Below, piece by piece: positions 34,605 through 44,477 of a stretch of 64,000 bases of DNA; the first letter of the stretch is position 1, and each line of letters begins with the position of its first letter. This DNA is from Prolixibacteraceae bacterium. GTDB taxonomy: Bacteria; Bacteroidota; Bacteroidia; Bacteroidales; Prolixibacteraceae. The notes beneath the pieces are model-generated. The model ran no database searches. It was not told where the DNA came from and was given only the letters and a program-made list of their open reading frames with translations. The stretch spans positions 248,001 to 312,000 of the forward strand of contig JALNYZ010000003.1 of NCBI GenBank assembly GCA_023229575.1, written 5' to 3'. Position numbers and translations under genes: made by a program.

Positions 34605-35753
34605 TCAATAGCTTTTATTGAAGGACGACCACCACCTTTCGGGTATCTCGTTCCTGCATGCCTGACGGTAATCCTTTTTGGAACAGGGTATTCTTAGCGG
34701 GAACAAATCGCAATCAGGCGACGGAACTTCCATCCACCATCTTTTGGAGACCGGATGCTTCAGAAAGGTTACCGGTTCCGGAATTCCTTCGACAGTTACT
34801 ACAAAATGAAGAAAGTCGATGGCTTCATCCTGAGGAACCTCATCAATTTTCCTGGACTTGCCATTCATGTAATACCAGGCGATTTGGGCAGCCATCATGG
34901 ACCCGTTCCTTCCCGGATCCCTTTCCGGGGAGTAACCAAACAGGGAGAACCAACCAGGATTGGGAGAAATGCCTGCATACCAGGCAAGCTGACAGGCCTC
35001 CTCCCCGGTTAATCCATTGGGCGAATTTCTGACCTGGCCTGGCGCCTCGCACAATTTGAGTGCGCCAAAATCGAAACTTACAAGATCCGTCTCACGGAGG
35101 TAGGGTTCCATCTCCTTGATCCCGTTCCGAATCTCACCCAAAGTGAAAAGTGCCCCTTTAAATTCTTCAGAATAGGTCTCTTTACTATCGGGAGAGACGA
35201 AGAAGGTCTGAACAGCCATTGCATTGACAATGGTTTCGCGTGAGAGATTGTTCAGAAAAACATCGTCAAGGAGGGTGTTTTTTTGTGAAAGATTGTCTAT
35301 ACGGTCATCCACAACGGATAATACGGCTTCATTTTTATCTATCCCGGCAAGCAGGGGAATCGTAAAACTCTGATTTCCGCCTAAAACGAGTAGTGGAATT
35401 CCCAGTGAGTAAACCTCCTCTGCGATCATGCGAACCGCTGCTACCGTATCACTGAACTCCTTGCCTGATTTAACATTGCCGAGATCCACCATCCGGAATG
35501 GAGCAGAAAATCCGTTGAGTTGATAAAGTTGTTCCCGAATGGCATCCGGGGAGTCTGAATAGGATGCAGATGAAGAGGATCGGTCGTCGGTAATACCCAA
35601 TATGACCAAATCGGGCAAAGCGGAATCATTCCAGGCCGAACTCTTCAAATGTGTACCGAGTTGATCCATATCCCCTGAGAATTTTTTAACAACCGGTAAT
35701 GATTTCGCTGGTATAATAAGCTCTTTTAGCATAAGTCCTGGATTTACCGACAA
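34605..35753 (-). CDS. Ureohydrolase (arginase)-fold protein lacking metal ligands
   Basis: A 382-residue protein of the arginase/formiminoglutamase fold. The three metal motifs are eroded: GGDHS reads GGNQS (125-129), DAHxD reads DDRID (149-153), and SxDxDxxDP reads SFDFGALK (226-233). Two His and at least two Asp ligands are therefore gone, and normal hydrolase activity is unlikely. Similar genes commonly sit just before porP-gldKLMN in Bacteroidota as I recall, so it may have been recruited as a binding or structural part of T9SS. It ends 5 bases before the porP ATG. Confidence 0.8.
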   Translation of the reverse strand: MSVNPGLMLKELIIPAKSLPVVKKFSGDMDQLGTHLKSSAWNDSALPDLVILGITDDRSSSSASYSDSPDAIREQLYQLNGFSAPFRMVDLGNVKSGKEFSDTVAAVRMIAEEVYSLGIPLLVLGGNQSFTIPLLAGIDKNEAVLSVVDDRIDNLSQKNTLLDDVFLNNLSRETIVNAMAVQTFFVSPDSKETYSEEFKGALFTLGEIRNGIKEMEPYLRETDLVSFDFGALKLCEAPGQVRNSPNGLTGEEACQLAWYAGISPNPGWFSLFGYSPERDPGRNGSMMAAQIAWYYMNGKSRKIDEVPQDEAIDFLHFVVTVEGIPEPVTFLKHPVSKRWWMEVPSPDCDLFPLRIPCSKKDYRQACRNEIPERWWSSFNKSY

Positions 35754-35793
35754 TATAAAAAACTTTCACCAATATTAGACCAAGCAGTTATTT

Positions 35794-38124
35794 CTACTTA
35801 GATTTTTTCTGTTTTGGTTTTTTGAGCTCAGCGTTGATGATCTCCTTGCAAAAGGAATAAGTCAGTTGTTCCATACCGGTATCCTTTTTTAGCTTAAAAT
35901 TTTGTTTTTTGTACGAGATGTAAGGCCCCCAACGTCCTTGCAGGATCCTGATTTCCGGATCTTCGGTAAAGGTCTTTAACAAGGAGTTTGATATTTTTTC
36001 GCGTCGCTCCAGAATCAATTCAATTGCCCTGTCCAACAGTATTGTGTAAGGGTCGTCCATCCCTTTTTTAAGGGATGCAAAGTTGGAATCGTGCTTCACA
36101 TAGGGCCCAAATTTACCGATTCCAACAGTCACTTTCTTTCCTTCATATTCTCCCAGGTCCCTTGGCAAGTCAAATAATTTCAGCGCTTGTTCGATGGTGA
36201 TGGTCTCAATGCTCTGTCCCTGCTGCAGACTTGCAAAGGCAGGTTTCTCACTACCATCTTCAGATGTCTCGCCCAACTGGATAAAGGGTCCGAACCTGCC
36301 AATTTTGGCGGAGATATTTTTCCCGGATACCGGATCTATGCCCAAAATCCGCTCACCTCTTGCCCTTTCCGAATTGGCCAGGGCATCTTCTATTTGTCGA
36401 TGGAAGGGAAGATAAAAGTCGTCGATCATTTTTTGCCAAACCAGGCTTCCTTCGGCGATCTCGTCAAATTGCTTCTCTACTGTAGCCGTAAAGTAGAAAT
36501 CCACAATCGGCTCGAAGTGCTTCATCAGAAAATCGTTCACAACAAGTCCAATGTCGGTTGGGAAAAGTTTGGCCTTTTCGGCCCCTGCAATTTCAGTTTT
36601 CTCTGTACGCTTTATATTTCCTGCTTTCAAAATCAGCTGGACATAGGATCGCCCGATGCCTTCCCTGTCTTCTTTGACGACGTAATCCCTTTGCTGAATG
36701 GTTGTGATCGTTGGCGCATAAGTCGAAGGCCGGCCAATACCCAGCTCCTCCAGTTTTTTCACCAGGCTCGCTTCTGTGTAACGCGCAGGTTTTTGTGAAA
36801 AACGCTGTAACGCGAGGATCGATTCCGGAACAAGTTTCTGTTTGACAACCAATGGTGGCAGCAAGCCTTTCTCATCGTCCAACAGGTTTTCCTCATCGCT
36901 GGATTCGAGATATACGCCAAGAAAACCATCAAATTTAAGCACCTCGCCAGAGGCCAGAAATCTTTCAGATGTATTTGATATATTTATTGTTACATTGGTG
37001 CGCTCCAACTCAGCATCGGCCATTTGGGAAGCCAAAGTCCGTTTCCATATCAGGTTGTAGAGTTTTTGCTCCTGCGCACTGCCTGCAATCTCTTCCTCGA
37101 AGAAATCGGTTGGACGGATGGCTTCGTGCGCCTCCTGGGCCCCTTTGGCATTGGTCTTATAATGACGGATTTTGACGTATTTTTCCCCGTACGAATCGGT
37201 TATTTTCTTTTTTGCACTGTTCAGGGCAGTTTGAGAAAGATTGGTAGAATCGGTCCGCATATAGGTAATCTTTCCTGCCTCGTAGAGCCTTTGAGCAACT
37301 GACATGGTGAGGGAAACAGGGAACCCCATTTTTCTGCTGGCCTCCTGCTGAAGGGTGGAGGTGGTAAAGGGCGGGGCCGGTGATTTTTTTGCGGGTTTGG
37401 TAACGATGTCGCCTATGACAAATTCCGCCTTGCTGCATTTTTGAAGAAACAGTGCTGCATCTTCCTCTTTTTCGAAACGTTCAGAACATTCTGCTTTCAA
37501 CAAAGTCTCTTTGCCTGATTTCTCGGGTACGATAAAAAGTGCGGTAACCCTGAAATAGGGTACCGATTCGGTATTGGTAATTTCGCGTTCGCGTTCAACA
37601 ATCAGCCTCACTGCAACCGATTGAACCCGGCCGGCAGAAAGGGATGGTTTCACTTTTTTCCACAATACCGGGGAAATTTCAAAGCCGACCAGACGATCCA
37701 GGATCCGGCGCGCCTGTTGCGCATCTACCAGGTCTTTGTTCAGATGACGGGGATGATCGATGGCATGATGGATGGCATCTTTCGTAATTTCGTGAAAGAC
37801 AATTCGCTTGGTTGTTTTTGGATCCAGTTTCAGCACCTCCATCAGATGCCATGCAATGGCCTCTCCTTCGCGGTCCTCGTCCGATGCGATCCAGATGGTT
37901 TTGGCTGTTTTTGCATATTTTTTCAATTCAGCCACCACCTTCTTCTTATCTTCGGAAACGATGTAGTTGGGCTGATAGTGGTTGTTCAGGTCCACGCCAA
38001 AATCTTTCTTGTCGAGATCCCGGATGTGACCGAAGCTGGATTTAACCAAATAATCCTTGCCTAAAAATTTCTCGATGGTTTTGGCCTTTGCAGGCGACTC
38101 GACGATAACAAGATTTTCTTCCAT
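35794..38124 (-). CDS. topA: DNA topoisomerase I (type IA)
   Basis: A 776-residue enzyme that relaxes negative supercoils. The TOPRIM domain is at the N-terminus (MEENLVIVESPAKAKTIEKFLG, SDEDREGEAIAWHL). The catalytic tyrosine is Tyr288 in GKITYMRTDSTN. The C-terminus has three GRFGPFIxxG-type repeats rather than zinc fingers, and a lysine-rich tail (KKPKQKKSK). It is transcribed in the same direction as the gld cluster, 40 bases upstream of the ureohydrolase-like gene. Confidence 0.96.
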   Translation of the reverse strand: MEENLVIVESPAKAKTIEKFLGKDYLVKSSFGHIRDLDKKDFGVDLNNHYQPNYIVSEDKKKVVAELKKYAKTAKTIWIASDEDREGEAIAWHLMEVLKLDPKTTKRIVFHEITKDAIHHAIDHPRHLNKDLVDAQQARRILDRLVGFEISPVLWKKVKPSLSAGRVQSVAVRLIVEREREITNTESVPYFRVTALFIVPEKSGKETLLKAECSERFEKEEDAALFLQKCSKAEFVIGDIVTKPAKKSPAPPFTTSTLQQEASRKMGFPVSLTMSVAQRLYEAGKITYMRTDSTNLSQTALNSAKKKITDSYGEKYVKIRHYKTNAKGAQEAHEAIRPTDFFEEEIAGSAQEQKLYNLIWKRTLASQMADAELERTNVTINISNTSERFLASGEVLKFDGFLGVYLESSDEENLLDDEKGLLPPLVVKQKLVPESILALQRFSQKPARYTEASLVKKLEELGIGRPSTYAPTITTIQQRDYVVKEDREGIGRSYVQLILKAGNIKRTEKTEIAGAEKAKLFPTDIGLVVNDFLMKHFEPIVDFYFTATVEKQFDEIAEGSLVWQKMIDDFYLPFHRQIEDALANSERARGERILGIDPVSGKNISAKIGRFGPFIQLGETSEDGSEKPAFASLQQGQSIETITIEQALKLFDLPRDLGEYEGKKVTVGIGKFGPYVKHDSNFASLKKGMDDPYTILLDRAIELILERREKISNSLLKTFTEDPEIRILQGRWGPYISYKKQNFKLKKDTGMEQLTYSFCKEIINAELKKPKQKKSK

Positions 38125-38327
38125 AATGTGAACCTAAAATAACCAGTAACTGCTAAAAACTTTGCAAATTAACGAAAATCAAAACCTAACTTCCAAGAAT
38201 TTAATTCATTAAAATTGAAATTTGTCATACATCTCCTACAGGAGAATTGAAATTTTTGCGGTTTGTCAGATCATGACCTCCTCATTCTATACAAGTTAAG
38301 GGGAAATATGGAACTCTCAAAATGAAA

Positions 38328-39636
38328 TTAAAATTCGATCATTATTCCTATGGAGGGGAGGACGGTCCCTGACGAAGATGCAATACTTTTTAACAAATAC
38401 CTTGAAGATTCATGGGGATCGGTCAGCGGCGTGCCATTGGGATCGGTCTGCTGGATCAAACTCGGCGGAAGATCTGCCTGGAAGTTATAGGCATTTTGAA
38501 TGTCTACATAAAACATCAATGACCATTTTTTATAATAGTATGCTTTATCCACCCGGAGATCCAATTGTTGAAAAGGACTCAATCGTTTTTTATTGAACTG
38601 GCTGTAGTCCAAATATCCCCTGCCATTGGCATCCCAGGCCGTTTTTAAGGAAGACTTTTCCATATCCCAGGGAGTATATGGGGAACCCCCTATGTAACGC
38701 CACCGGAACCCAAAATCCCAATTTCGCTTAAAGGAGCGTGTGGCAGAGATTGTCAAAAGATGACGGTTGTCCCAGGATGATGGTACATATCCGCCCTTTA
38801 TATCTGTAAATTCACTTCTTACAAAGGTATAAGTCAATACCCCCTTGAAACCAGAAAAATCCTTGAATCTGGATAATATTTCAATCCCATACGCACGGCC
38901 TTTGCCGGTTGATTTAACCTCTTCATCCCCGAAGACTCCAAAATCGGCGCCTTTGCTTGCAAGTGATACAGAATCCCTTACAGAGAAAGGGTAGTAGCTG
39001 TAACCCTTAAAAAAACCTTCGACTGACAATTGTGTAGTAGTATTGGGCCGGAAATCAAGTCCAGCAACCAGATGATTGGCTCCTATCATCTGTATCCCAT
39101 TTTTCATGTTGATCAAAACCCCGTCATCATTCCGGTAGCCAAGTGTTGTGTATGCAGGCAATTGAAGATAAGATCTTCTTACCGAAGCCAGATAAGTGGT
39201 TTTTGACGAAAGCGGGCCTTCAGATGAGAAGGCAAGGTCGGATGCTCCCACGGTAGCCCTGAATTTTGGTTTTTCGGTATTGGCAATTTTTTGGGTAAAT
39301 TCGAGTATAGAACTCAAGGCATTGCCCCGGTTGGCAGGGAACGTTTATGGTGGCACCTGCAGCGAGCGTGATTCGAAATGTTTCGGTGATATAGGTCTTA
39401 AAACCGATCGCAGAAACTTTTAACTGGTAAAATCCTGGTTGAATATCCTTTAGCAGAAAATTTCCATCCAGATCGCTGTTGGTCCCATTCACAGAATTTT
39501 GAATGACAATGGTTGCAAATTCTACAGGTTCATTGTTCTTAGCATTGTAAACACGACCTTTGAGAATGGATGATGATTTTTGGGCATGAACTGTACAAAC
39601 AAAGAAAAGAGCTATAATAAAAAGGTTTTTATTCAT
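38328..39636 (-). pseudogene. TonB-dependent receptor with two internal deletions
   Basis: The start (39636) encodes a signal peptide and a carboxypeptidase-regulatory-like domain (ILKGRVYNAKNNEPVEFATIVIQN...GYKTYI-type). Near 39333-39345 the frame breaks: TINVP is followed in another frame by FPANRGNALSSILEFTQK, the end of a plug domain, so most of the plug is missing. Near 39153-39166 SVRRSYLQ runs straight into LPAYTTLGYRNDDG, implying a second loss of much of the barrel, this time in frame. The C-terminal strands up to IGIMIEF are intact. About 440 of an expected ~790 residues remain. Intact relatives import large nutrients across the outer membrane. Confidence 0.88.
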
Positions 39637-39859
39637 TCATTTTAGATTTAGGACTTTCTAGGAATAAACGACTAACATTGTGATAAGGTAACAAAATATG
39701 ATCAAAAGAATCCAAGTTTAACAATTTTATAAATGGAACAAATGTTTTGTCTGACACAGTTGTAAACTCTCCGCTATCAACCAAAGTATTGATCAATTCC
39801 TCACTCCAGAAAATACAATTGATAATTAGAAACAATCTAAATTGTATTTTTGTTGCCAT
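39629..39859 (-). CDS. Short unrecognised frame upstream of the receptor remnant
   Basis: A 76-residue frame (MATKIQFRLFLIINCIFWSEELINTL...), overlapping the receptor start by 8 bases. I do not recognise it. It could be a small regulator fragment or a chance frame; the sdh promoter begins 5 bases beyond it. Confidence 0.3.
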   Translation of the reverse strand: MATKIQFRLFLIINCIFWSEELINTLVDSGEFTTVSDKTFVPFIKLLNLDSFDHILLPYHNVSRLFLESPKSKMNE

Positions 39860-39863
39860 TCAA

Positions 39864-39895
39864 TTTGTTTAGCAAATCACCTTCCTCTACTTTTG
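39864..39895 (+). promoter_or_regulatory. Consensus promoter of sdhCAB
   Basis: TTTG (39864-39867), a 20-base spacer and TACTTTTG (39888-39895) match the Bacteroidota TTTG-N19/20-TAnnTTTG consensus; the start codon lies 52 bases further on. Confidence 0.8.
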
Positions 39896-39946
39896 ATAAG
39901 ATATTAAATTAGCAACATTTTTCAATATTAATTAATACAAGTTTTT

Positions 39947-40627
39947 ATGAGCAGTTTCATGAGCGCCTCAATAGGGCGTAAATTTTTCATGAGTATCACA
40001 GGGCTCTTCCTGATCTCATTTCTCATCATCCATCTCACATTGAATCTGTTTCTAACTTTCGATGATTCCGGAACGCTTTTTAACCTGGCTGCCCATTTTA
40101 TGGCGACCAATCCATTTATTCGGATCATGGAGCCTCTTCTGGCTCTTGGATTTGTGGTCCATATTATTTGGTCTGGCTGGATTACCCTGGAGAATATGAG
40201 GGCGAGGCCACAGAAATATGCGTACGGTGACCAGCTGCTAAGTTGGTGGGCCCCATCTAAGAACATGTTTATTCTTGGGAGCATGATCCTGATTTTTCTG
40301 GTCATCCATCTCTTAAATTTTTATGTGAAGATGAAGTTTACGGGGGATCCGCTGTTAAGCAGTGTAAATATCGATGGTACCGAGATGCACAATGCATACG
40401 CACTGGTTAGCGCCCTGTTTCTGAACAGAGGATATGACCTTTTATACATTGCCGGAGGCATTCTGGTCGGCCTTCACATCTCGCATGGATTCTGGAGCGC
40501 TTTTCAAACCATTGGTTTCAGCAACCAAATCTGGTTGAAAAGGCTGAAAGCGGTTGCCATCACGGTAGGGATTATTTTCGCTGTCGGATTCTCCTACATC
40601 CCAATTTACTTCATGATAAAATTCTAA
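39947..40627 (+). CDS. sdhC: Succinate dehydrogenase/fumarate reductase cytochrome b subunit
   Basis: A 226-residue membrane anchor with five predicted spans and His residues for two haems (FLIIHLTLNL, FVVHIIWSG, LVIHLLNF, GLHISHGFW). It passes electrons between quinone and the iron-sulfur subunit. This single-chain, dihaem type-B form is usual in Bacteroidota, where the complex can work in both directions. Confidence 0.93.
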   Translation: MSSFMSASIGRKFFMSITGLFLISFLIIHLTLNLFLTFDDSGTLFNLAAHFMATNPFIRIMEPLLALGFVVHIIWSGWITLENMRARPQKYAYGDQLLSWWAPSKNMFILGSMILIFLVIHLLNFYVKMKFTGDPLLSSVNIDGTEMHNAYALVSALFLNRGYDLLYIAGGILVGLHISHGFWSAFQTIGFSNQIWLKRLKAVAITVGIIFAVGFSYIPIYFMIKF

Positions 40628-40650
40628 CTGAACTTCAAAGCCTCCAAGAT

Positions 40651-42591
40651 ATGAGCACACTGAATTCAAAAATACCTGCCGGACCGATAGCCGAGAAATG
40701 GACAAACCATAAGGCTAAGATTAAAGTTGTAAGTCCGGCGAACAAGCGAAAATTAGATGTAATTGTTGTAGGCACCGGTTTGGCCGGAGCCTCCGCCGCT
40801 GCCTCACTGGCCGAACTCGGTTATAATGTGACTGCATTTTGTTACCAGGATAGTCCCAGAAGGGCGCACTCTATCGCTGCCCAGGGAGGGATCAATGCCG
40901 CGAAGAACTATCAAAATGACAATGATTCTGTGTATCGGCTTTTTTACGATACCATCAAAGGAGGTGACTACCGTGCCCGTGAAGCCAATGTTCACCGTTT
41001 GGCAGAGGTCTCACCCAACATCATCGATCAATGTGTGGCGCAAGGAGTACCATTTGCACGCGAATATGGTGGCACCCTCTCGAACCGCTCTTTCGGCGGA
41101 GTATTGGTAAGCCGTACTTTCTACGCCCGGGGTCAGACAGGCCAGCAGTTGTTGCTGGGAGCCTACGCAGCCCTTAACCGCCAGATCAATGAGGGAACAG
41201 TAAAGATGCATACCCGGCACGAAATGCTTGACCTGGTTGTCATTGATGGGAAAGCCCGTGGAATTATTGCCCGCGATATGGTTACAGGCGAAGTCAAACG
41301 TTTTGGCGCACATGCTGTGGTATTGGCCACAGGAGGATATGCGAACGTTTTCTTCCTATCGACCAATGCCATGGGCTGTAACGCATCAGCATCCTGGGTC
41401 GCATACAAAAAGGGGGCATTCTTTGCCAATCCGTGTTATGTTCAGATTCATCCAACCTGTATACCGGTTCATGGGTCACAGCAATCCAAGCTTACACTCA
41501 TGTCTGAGTCGTTGCGCAACGACGGACGTGTTTGGGTTCCCAAAAAGGCTGAGGATGCTGCCAAATTGAGAAATGGGGAGCTCAAACCAAACGATATTGC
41601 CGATGCCGATCGGGATTTTTACCTCGAAAGAAGATATCCTTCCTACGGGAACCTGGTGCCTCGTGATGTCGCCTCCAGGGCCGCCAAAGAGCGCTGCGAT
41701 GCGGGTTTTGGTGTCAACAAGGAGGGAATGGCGGTTTTTCTTGATTTTAGTTATGCCATCAAAAGGCTGGGTCAAGAAACTATTGCCAAAAGGTATGGCA
41801 ATCTATTCCAAATGTATGAAAAGATTACAGACGTTAATCCCTACAAAGAACCGATGCAGATTTATCCTGCCATCCATTATGCCATGGGAGGGACCTGGGT
41901 CGATTACAATTTGATGACTACCATTCCGGGTCTTTACTCTTTGGGTGAGGCCAATTTCTCCGACCATGGCGCCAATCGTTTGGGCGCATCCGCGCTGATG
42001 CAGGGATTGGCAGATGGTTATTTTGTATTACCTTATACCATTGGTGACTACCTTGGTAATGAAATCATGGTGCCCAAAATCAACACCAATCTTCCTGAGT
42101 TTGAGGCAGCGGAAAAGGCTGTAACCGCACGACTCGAGAAGCTGTTCAACATCAAGGGTAAAACTCCTGCTGATCACTTTCATAAGAAGCTGGGTTCCAT
42201 CTTGTGGGATTATGTTGGGATGTCACGCAACGAAGCAGGATTGAAAAATGCCATTGAGGAGATCAGAAAATTACGCAAAGAGTTTTATTCAGATTTATTG
42301 GTACCCGGTGAGCTTAAAAATGTTAATCCGGAACTTGAAAAGGCCGGACGTGTGGCAGATTTCCTCGAATTTGGCGAATTACTTGCCAGGGATGCCCTCA
42401 ACCGTAAAGAGTCCTGCGGGGGGCACTTCAGGGAAGAGTCGGCTACCGATGAGGGTGAAGCCAAACGTGACGACGAGCATTTCGCATACGTGGCAGCCTG
42501 GGAATTCAAAGGGGTGGATGAGGAACCTGCCCTTCACAAAGAGGATCTTGTCTTCGAAACCATTCAGTTAACCCAAAGGAGTTATAAATAA
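40651..42591 (+). CDS. sdhA: Succinate dehydrogenase/fumarate reductase flavoprotein subunit
   Basis: A 646-residue FAD protein. It carries the dinucleotide fold VIVVGTGLAGASAAASLAELG, the covalent-FAD region RRAHSIAAQGGINAAKNYQND with its His, and the substrate sites HPTCIPV and the capping-domain GANRLGASALMQGLADGYF. It oxidises succinate or reduces fumarate in the type-B complex encoded with its neighbours. Confidence 0.96.
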   Translation: MSTLNSKIPAGPIAEKWTNHKAKIKVVSPANKRKLDVIVVGTGLAGASAAASLAELGYNVTAFCYQDSPRRAHSIAAQGGINAAKNYQNDNDSVYRLFYDTIKGGDYRAREANVHRLAEVSPNIIDQCVAQGVPFAREYGGTLSNRSFGGVLVSRTFYARGQTGQQLLLGAYAALNRQINEGTVKMHTRHEMLDLVVIDGKARGIIARDMVTGEVKRFGAHAVVLATGGYANVFFLSTNAMGCNASASWVAYKKGAFFANPCYVQIHPTCIPVHGSQQSKLTLMSESLRNDGRVWVPKKAEDAAKLRNGELKPNDIADADRDFYLERRYPSYGNLVPRDVASRAAKERCDAGFGVNKEGMAVFLDFSYAIKRLGQETIAKRYGNLFQMYEKITDVNPYKEPMQIYPAIHYAMGGTWVDYNLMTTIPGLYSLGEANFSDHGANRLGASALMQGLADGYFVLPYTIGDYLGNEIMVPKINTNLPEFEAAEKAVTARLEKLFNIKGKTPADHFHKKLGSILWDYVGMSRNEAGLKNAIEEIRKLRKEFYSDLLVPGELKNVNPELEKAGRVADFLEFGELLARDALNRKESCGGHFREESATDEGEAKRDDEHFAYVAAWEFKGVDEEPALHKEDLVFETIQLTQRSYK

Positions 42592-42613
42592 TTGCAGAAA
42601 AAAATCTATCAAA

Positions 42614-43375
42614 ATGGCTGATATTATTCTCAATAAAATATATGTAAAGGTCTGGAGACAAAATAGTCCAAAGGCCAAAGGACGTTTCGAAACTTATCAG
42701 GTCGAGAATGTGTCGCAAGGCTCCTCTTTCCTTGAGATGATCGATATTCTGAACGACAAGCTCATCATGGAAGGGAAAGATCCAATCGCATTTGACCACG
42801 ATTGCCGCGAAGGAATTTGCGGGATGTGTTCCATGTATATCAACGGTCATGCACACGGTCCGGATACGGAAGTGACCACTTGCCAGCTTCACATGCGCAA
42901 ATTCCACGAGGGTCAGACCATCGTTGTAGAGCCATGGCGCGCCGCAGCATTCCCGGTAATCAAAGATGTAATGGTCGATCGCTCAGCATTTGAAAAGATA
43001 CAGCAGGCGGGGGGGTATGTATCGGTGAATACCGGTGGCGTTCCGGACGGTAATGTTATCCTGATAGGACAGGATGATGCCGAAGAGGCCATGGATGCTG
43101 CTGCTTGCATCGGTTGCGGGGCTTGCGTGGCAACCTGTAAAAACTCTTCCGCCATGTTGTTTGTCGCTGCCAAAGTTTCTCAGTTTGCAAAATTGCCGCA
43201 AGGGAAAGTGGAGGCAAAAAAACGGGCCAAGGCTATGGTGGCAAAGATGGACGAACTTGGCTTTGGCAGTTGCACCAATACCGGAGGATGTGAACTTGCA
43301 TGCCCCAAAAGCATTTCCATCGCACACATTTCCCGCCTAAATCGCGAATATTTGTCTGCTAAATTATCTGACTAG
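42614..43375 (+). CDS. sdhB: Succinate dehydrogenase/fumarate reductase iron-sulfur subunit
   Basis: A 253-residue protein with a ferredoxin-like N-terminal [2Fe-2S] domain (DCREGICGMCSMYING...TTCQLHM) and a C-terminal domain with CIGCGACVATCKNSSAMLF and CTNTGGCELACPKSI for the 4Fe-4S and 3Fe-4S clusters. Last gene of the operon; a strong hairpin follows at 43401. Confidence 0.96.
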   Translation: MADIILNKIYVKVWRQNSPKAKGRFETYQVENVSQGSSFLEMIDILNDKLIMEGKDPIAFDHDCREGICGMCSMYINGHAHGPDTEVTTCQLHMRKFHEGQTIVVEPWRAAAFPVIKDVMVDRSAFEKIQQAGGYVSVNTGGVPDGNVILIGQDDAEEAMDAAACIGCGACVATCKNSSAMLFVAAKVSQFAKLPQGKVEAKKRAKAMVAKMDELGFGSCTNTGGCELACPKSISIAHISRLNREYLSAKLSD

Positions 43376-43400
43376 CATTTAGCTTTATATACTTGATAAA

Positions 43401-43434
43401 CAACCATCGCTGCCCCCAGGGGTGGCGATGGTTG
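43401..43434 (+). terminator. Terminator after sdhCAB
   Basis: Perfect 10-bp stem CAACCATCGC / GCGATGGTTG with a 14-base GC-rich loop that can pair further (CCCC/GGGG), 26 bases after the stop codon. Confidence 0.75.
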
Positions 43435-43552
43435 TTATTAACAGAAGATAGTTAATAACTAATGGTTCAACGCAGTGTACCGTAAACTTTTCTTTTTTGA
43501 TAATATTTATCTTCGCCACGACAGGTGGATATTTGTCCATAAAACCGAAAAG

Positions 43553-44278
43553 ATGCCCTATAGAAGACTACCTAATACAGACCAGGCAAGATTAAGAGCC
43601 ATCAATACAGCAATTTTGATGGGGCAGAAAAAGGCGGTCGAGGAGCTTGCTTTCTCCAATGATACGCTTAACCGGCTTCGCTCCTTCTTTCCCGGTTTTG
43701 AAACCAACCTGATACATCACAAACTGGCCAGGTCCCAACAAGATAAAAACAGCCGGGCCTACCTCGAAATAGCCAAGAAGGCCAGAATTTACCTTTCGCA
43801 TTTTATTCAGATACTGAATTTCTCTATACAACGCGGCGACATGAAAGCCGAAGTCCGTAACTTCTATGGAATGGTAGGCGATAAAAAATCACCTTCCTTG
43901 ATTCTGGAATCCGAACTGCTCGAATGGGGAAAGAAAATGATCGAAGGGGAGCATCAACGGGTGCTGCATGGCGGCAACCCGCTCTACAACCCTTCCATTG
44001 CCGTGGTCAAAGTGAAATTCGATCAGTTTATGGATGCCTACCATTTTCAGAAAACGCTGCAAAGCAATACGGCCCGATGGACGCAAAAAGTTTCGGGGAT
44101 GAGGGCCGAAGCGGATGAGATCATTCTTGATATATGGAATGAAGTAGAGGAGTATTTTGCTTCCTACCCTGAAGAATTAAAAAGGGAACGCGCTTCCGAA
44201 TATGGAGTTGTTTATGTATGGCGCCCCAATGAAAAACAACGGAACGAAGCGAGCATGGGAATACGGTCGGGATTTTAA
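43553..44278 (+). CDS. Conserved-looking hypothetical protein
   Basis: A 241-residue soluble, mostly helical protein. I chose the ATG at 43553 (MPYRRLPNTDQARLRAI) because the 26 residues before it look non-coding. It ends with YVWRPNEKQRNEASMGIRSGF. No signal peptide or known catalytic motif is seen. It follows the sdh terminator and is probably expressed alone. Confidence 0.75.
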   Translation: MPYRRLPNTDQARLRAINTAILMGQKKAVEELAFSNDTLNRLRSFFPGFETNLIHHKLARSQQDKNSRAYLEIAKKARIYLSHFIQILNFSIQRGDMKAEVRNFYGMVGDKKSPSLILESELLEWGKKMIEGEHQRVLHGGNPLYNPSIAVVKVKFDQFMDAYHFQKTLQSNTARWTQKVSGMRAEADEIILDIWNEVEEYFASYPEELKRERASEYGVVYVWRPNEKQRNEASMGIRSGF

Positions 44279-44477
44279 ACCAATGAACTCATTGATACGC
44301 TATTTATAAGCCTTCTCAGGGATGGCTTGAGTTGTTGTAATGCCTTGATATCTATTCGGGTGGCTAGGTTCTTTATTTGGGAGAAACTATCCGGGAAATC
44401 CGGACCTTAAAGTTCCATTCACAATTTCTGATGTTCTGCTGCTTCGAACTACGTGACTATTAACTAAATATCCAAGT

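Noticed and set aside
37621..38064. 147-residue forward frame
   Set aside because: It is antisense to topA, with no upstream signals.
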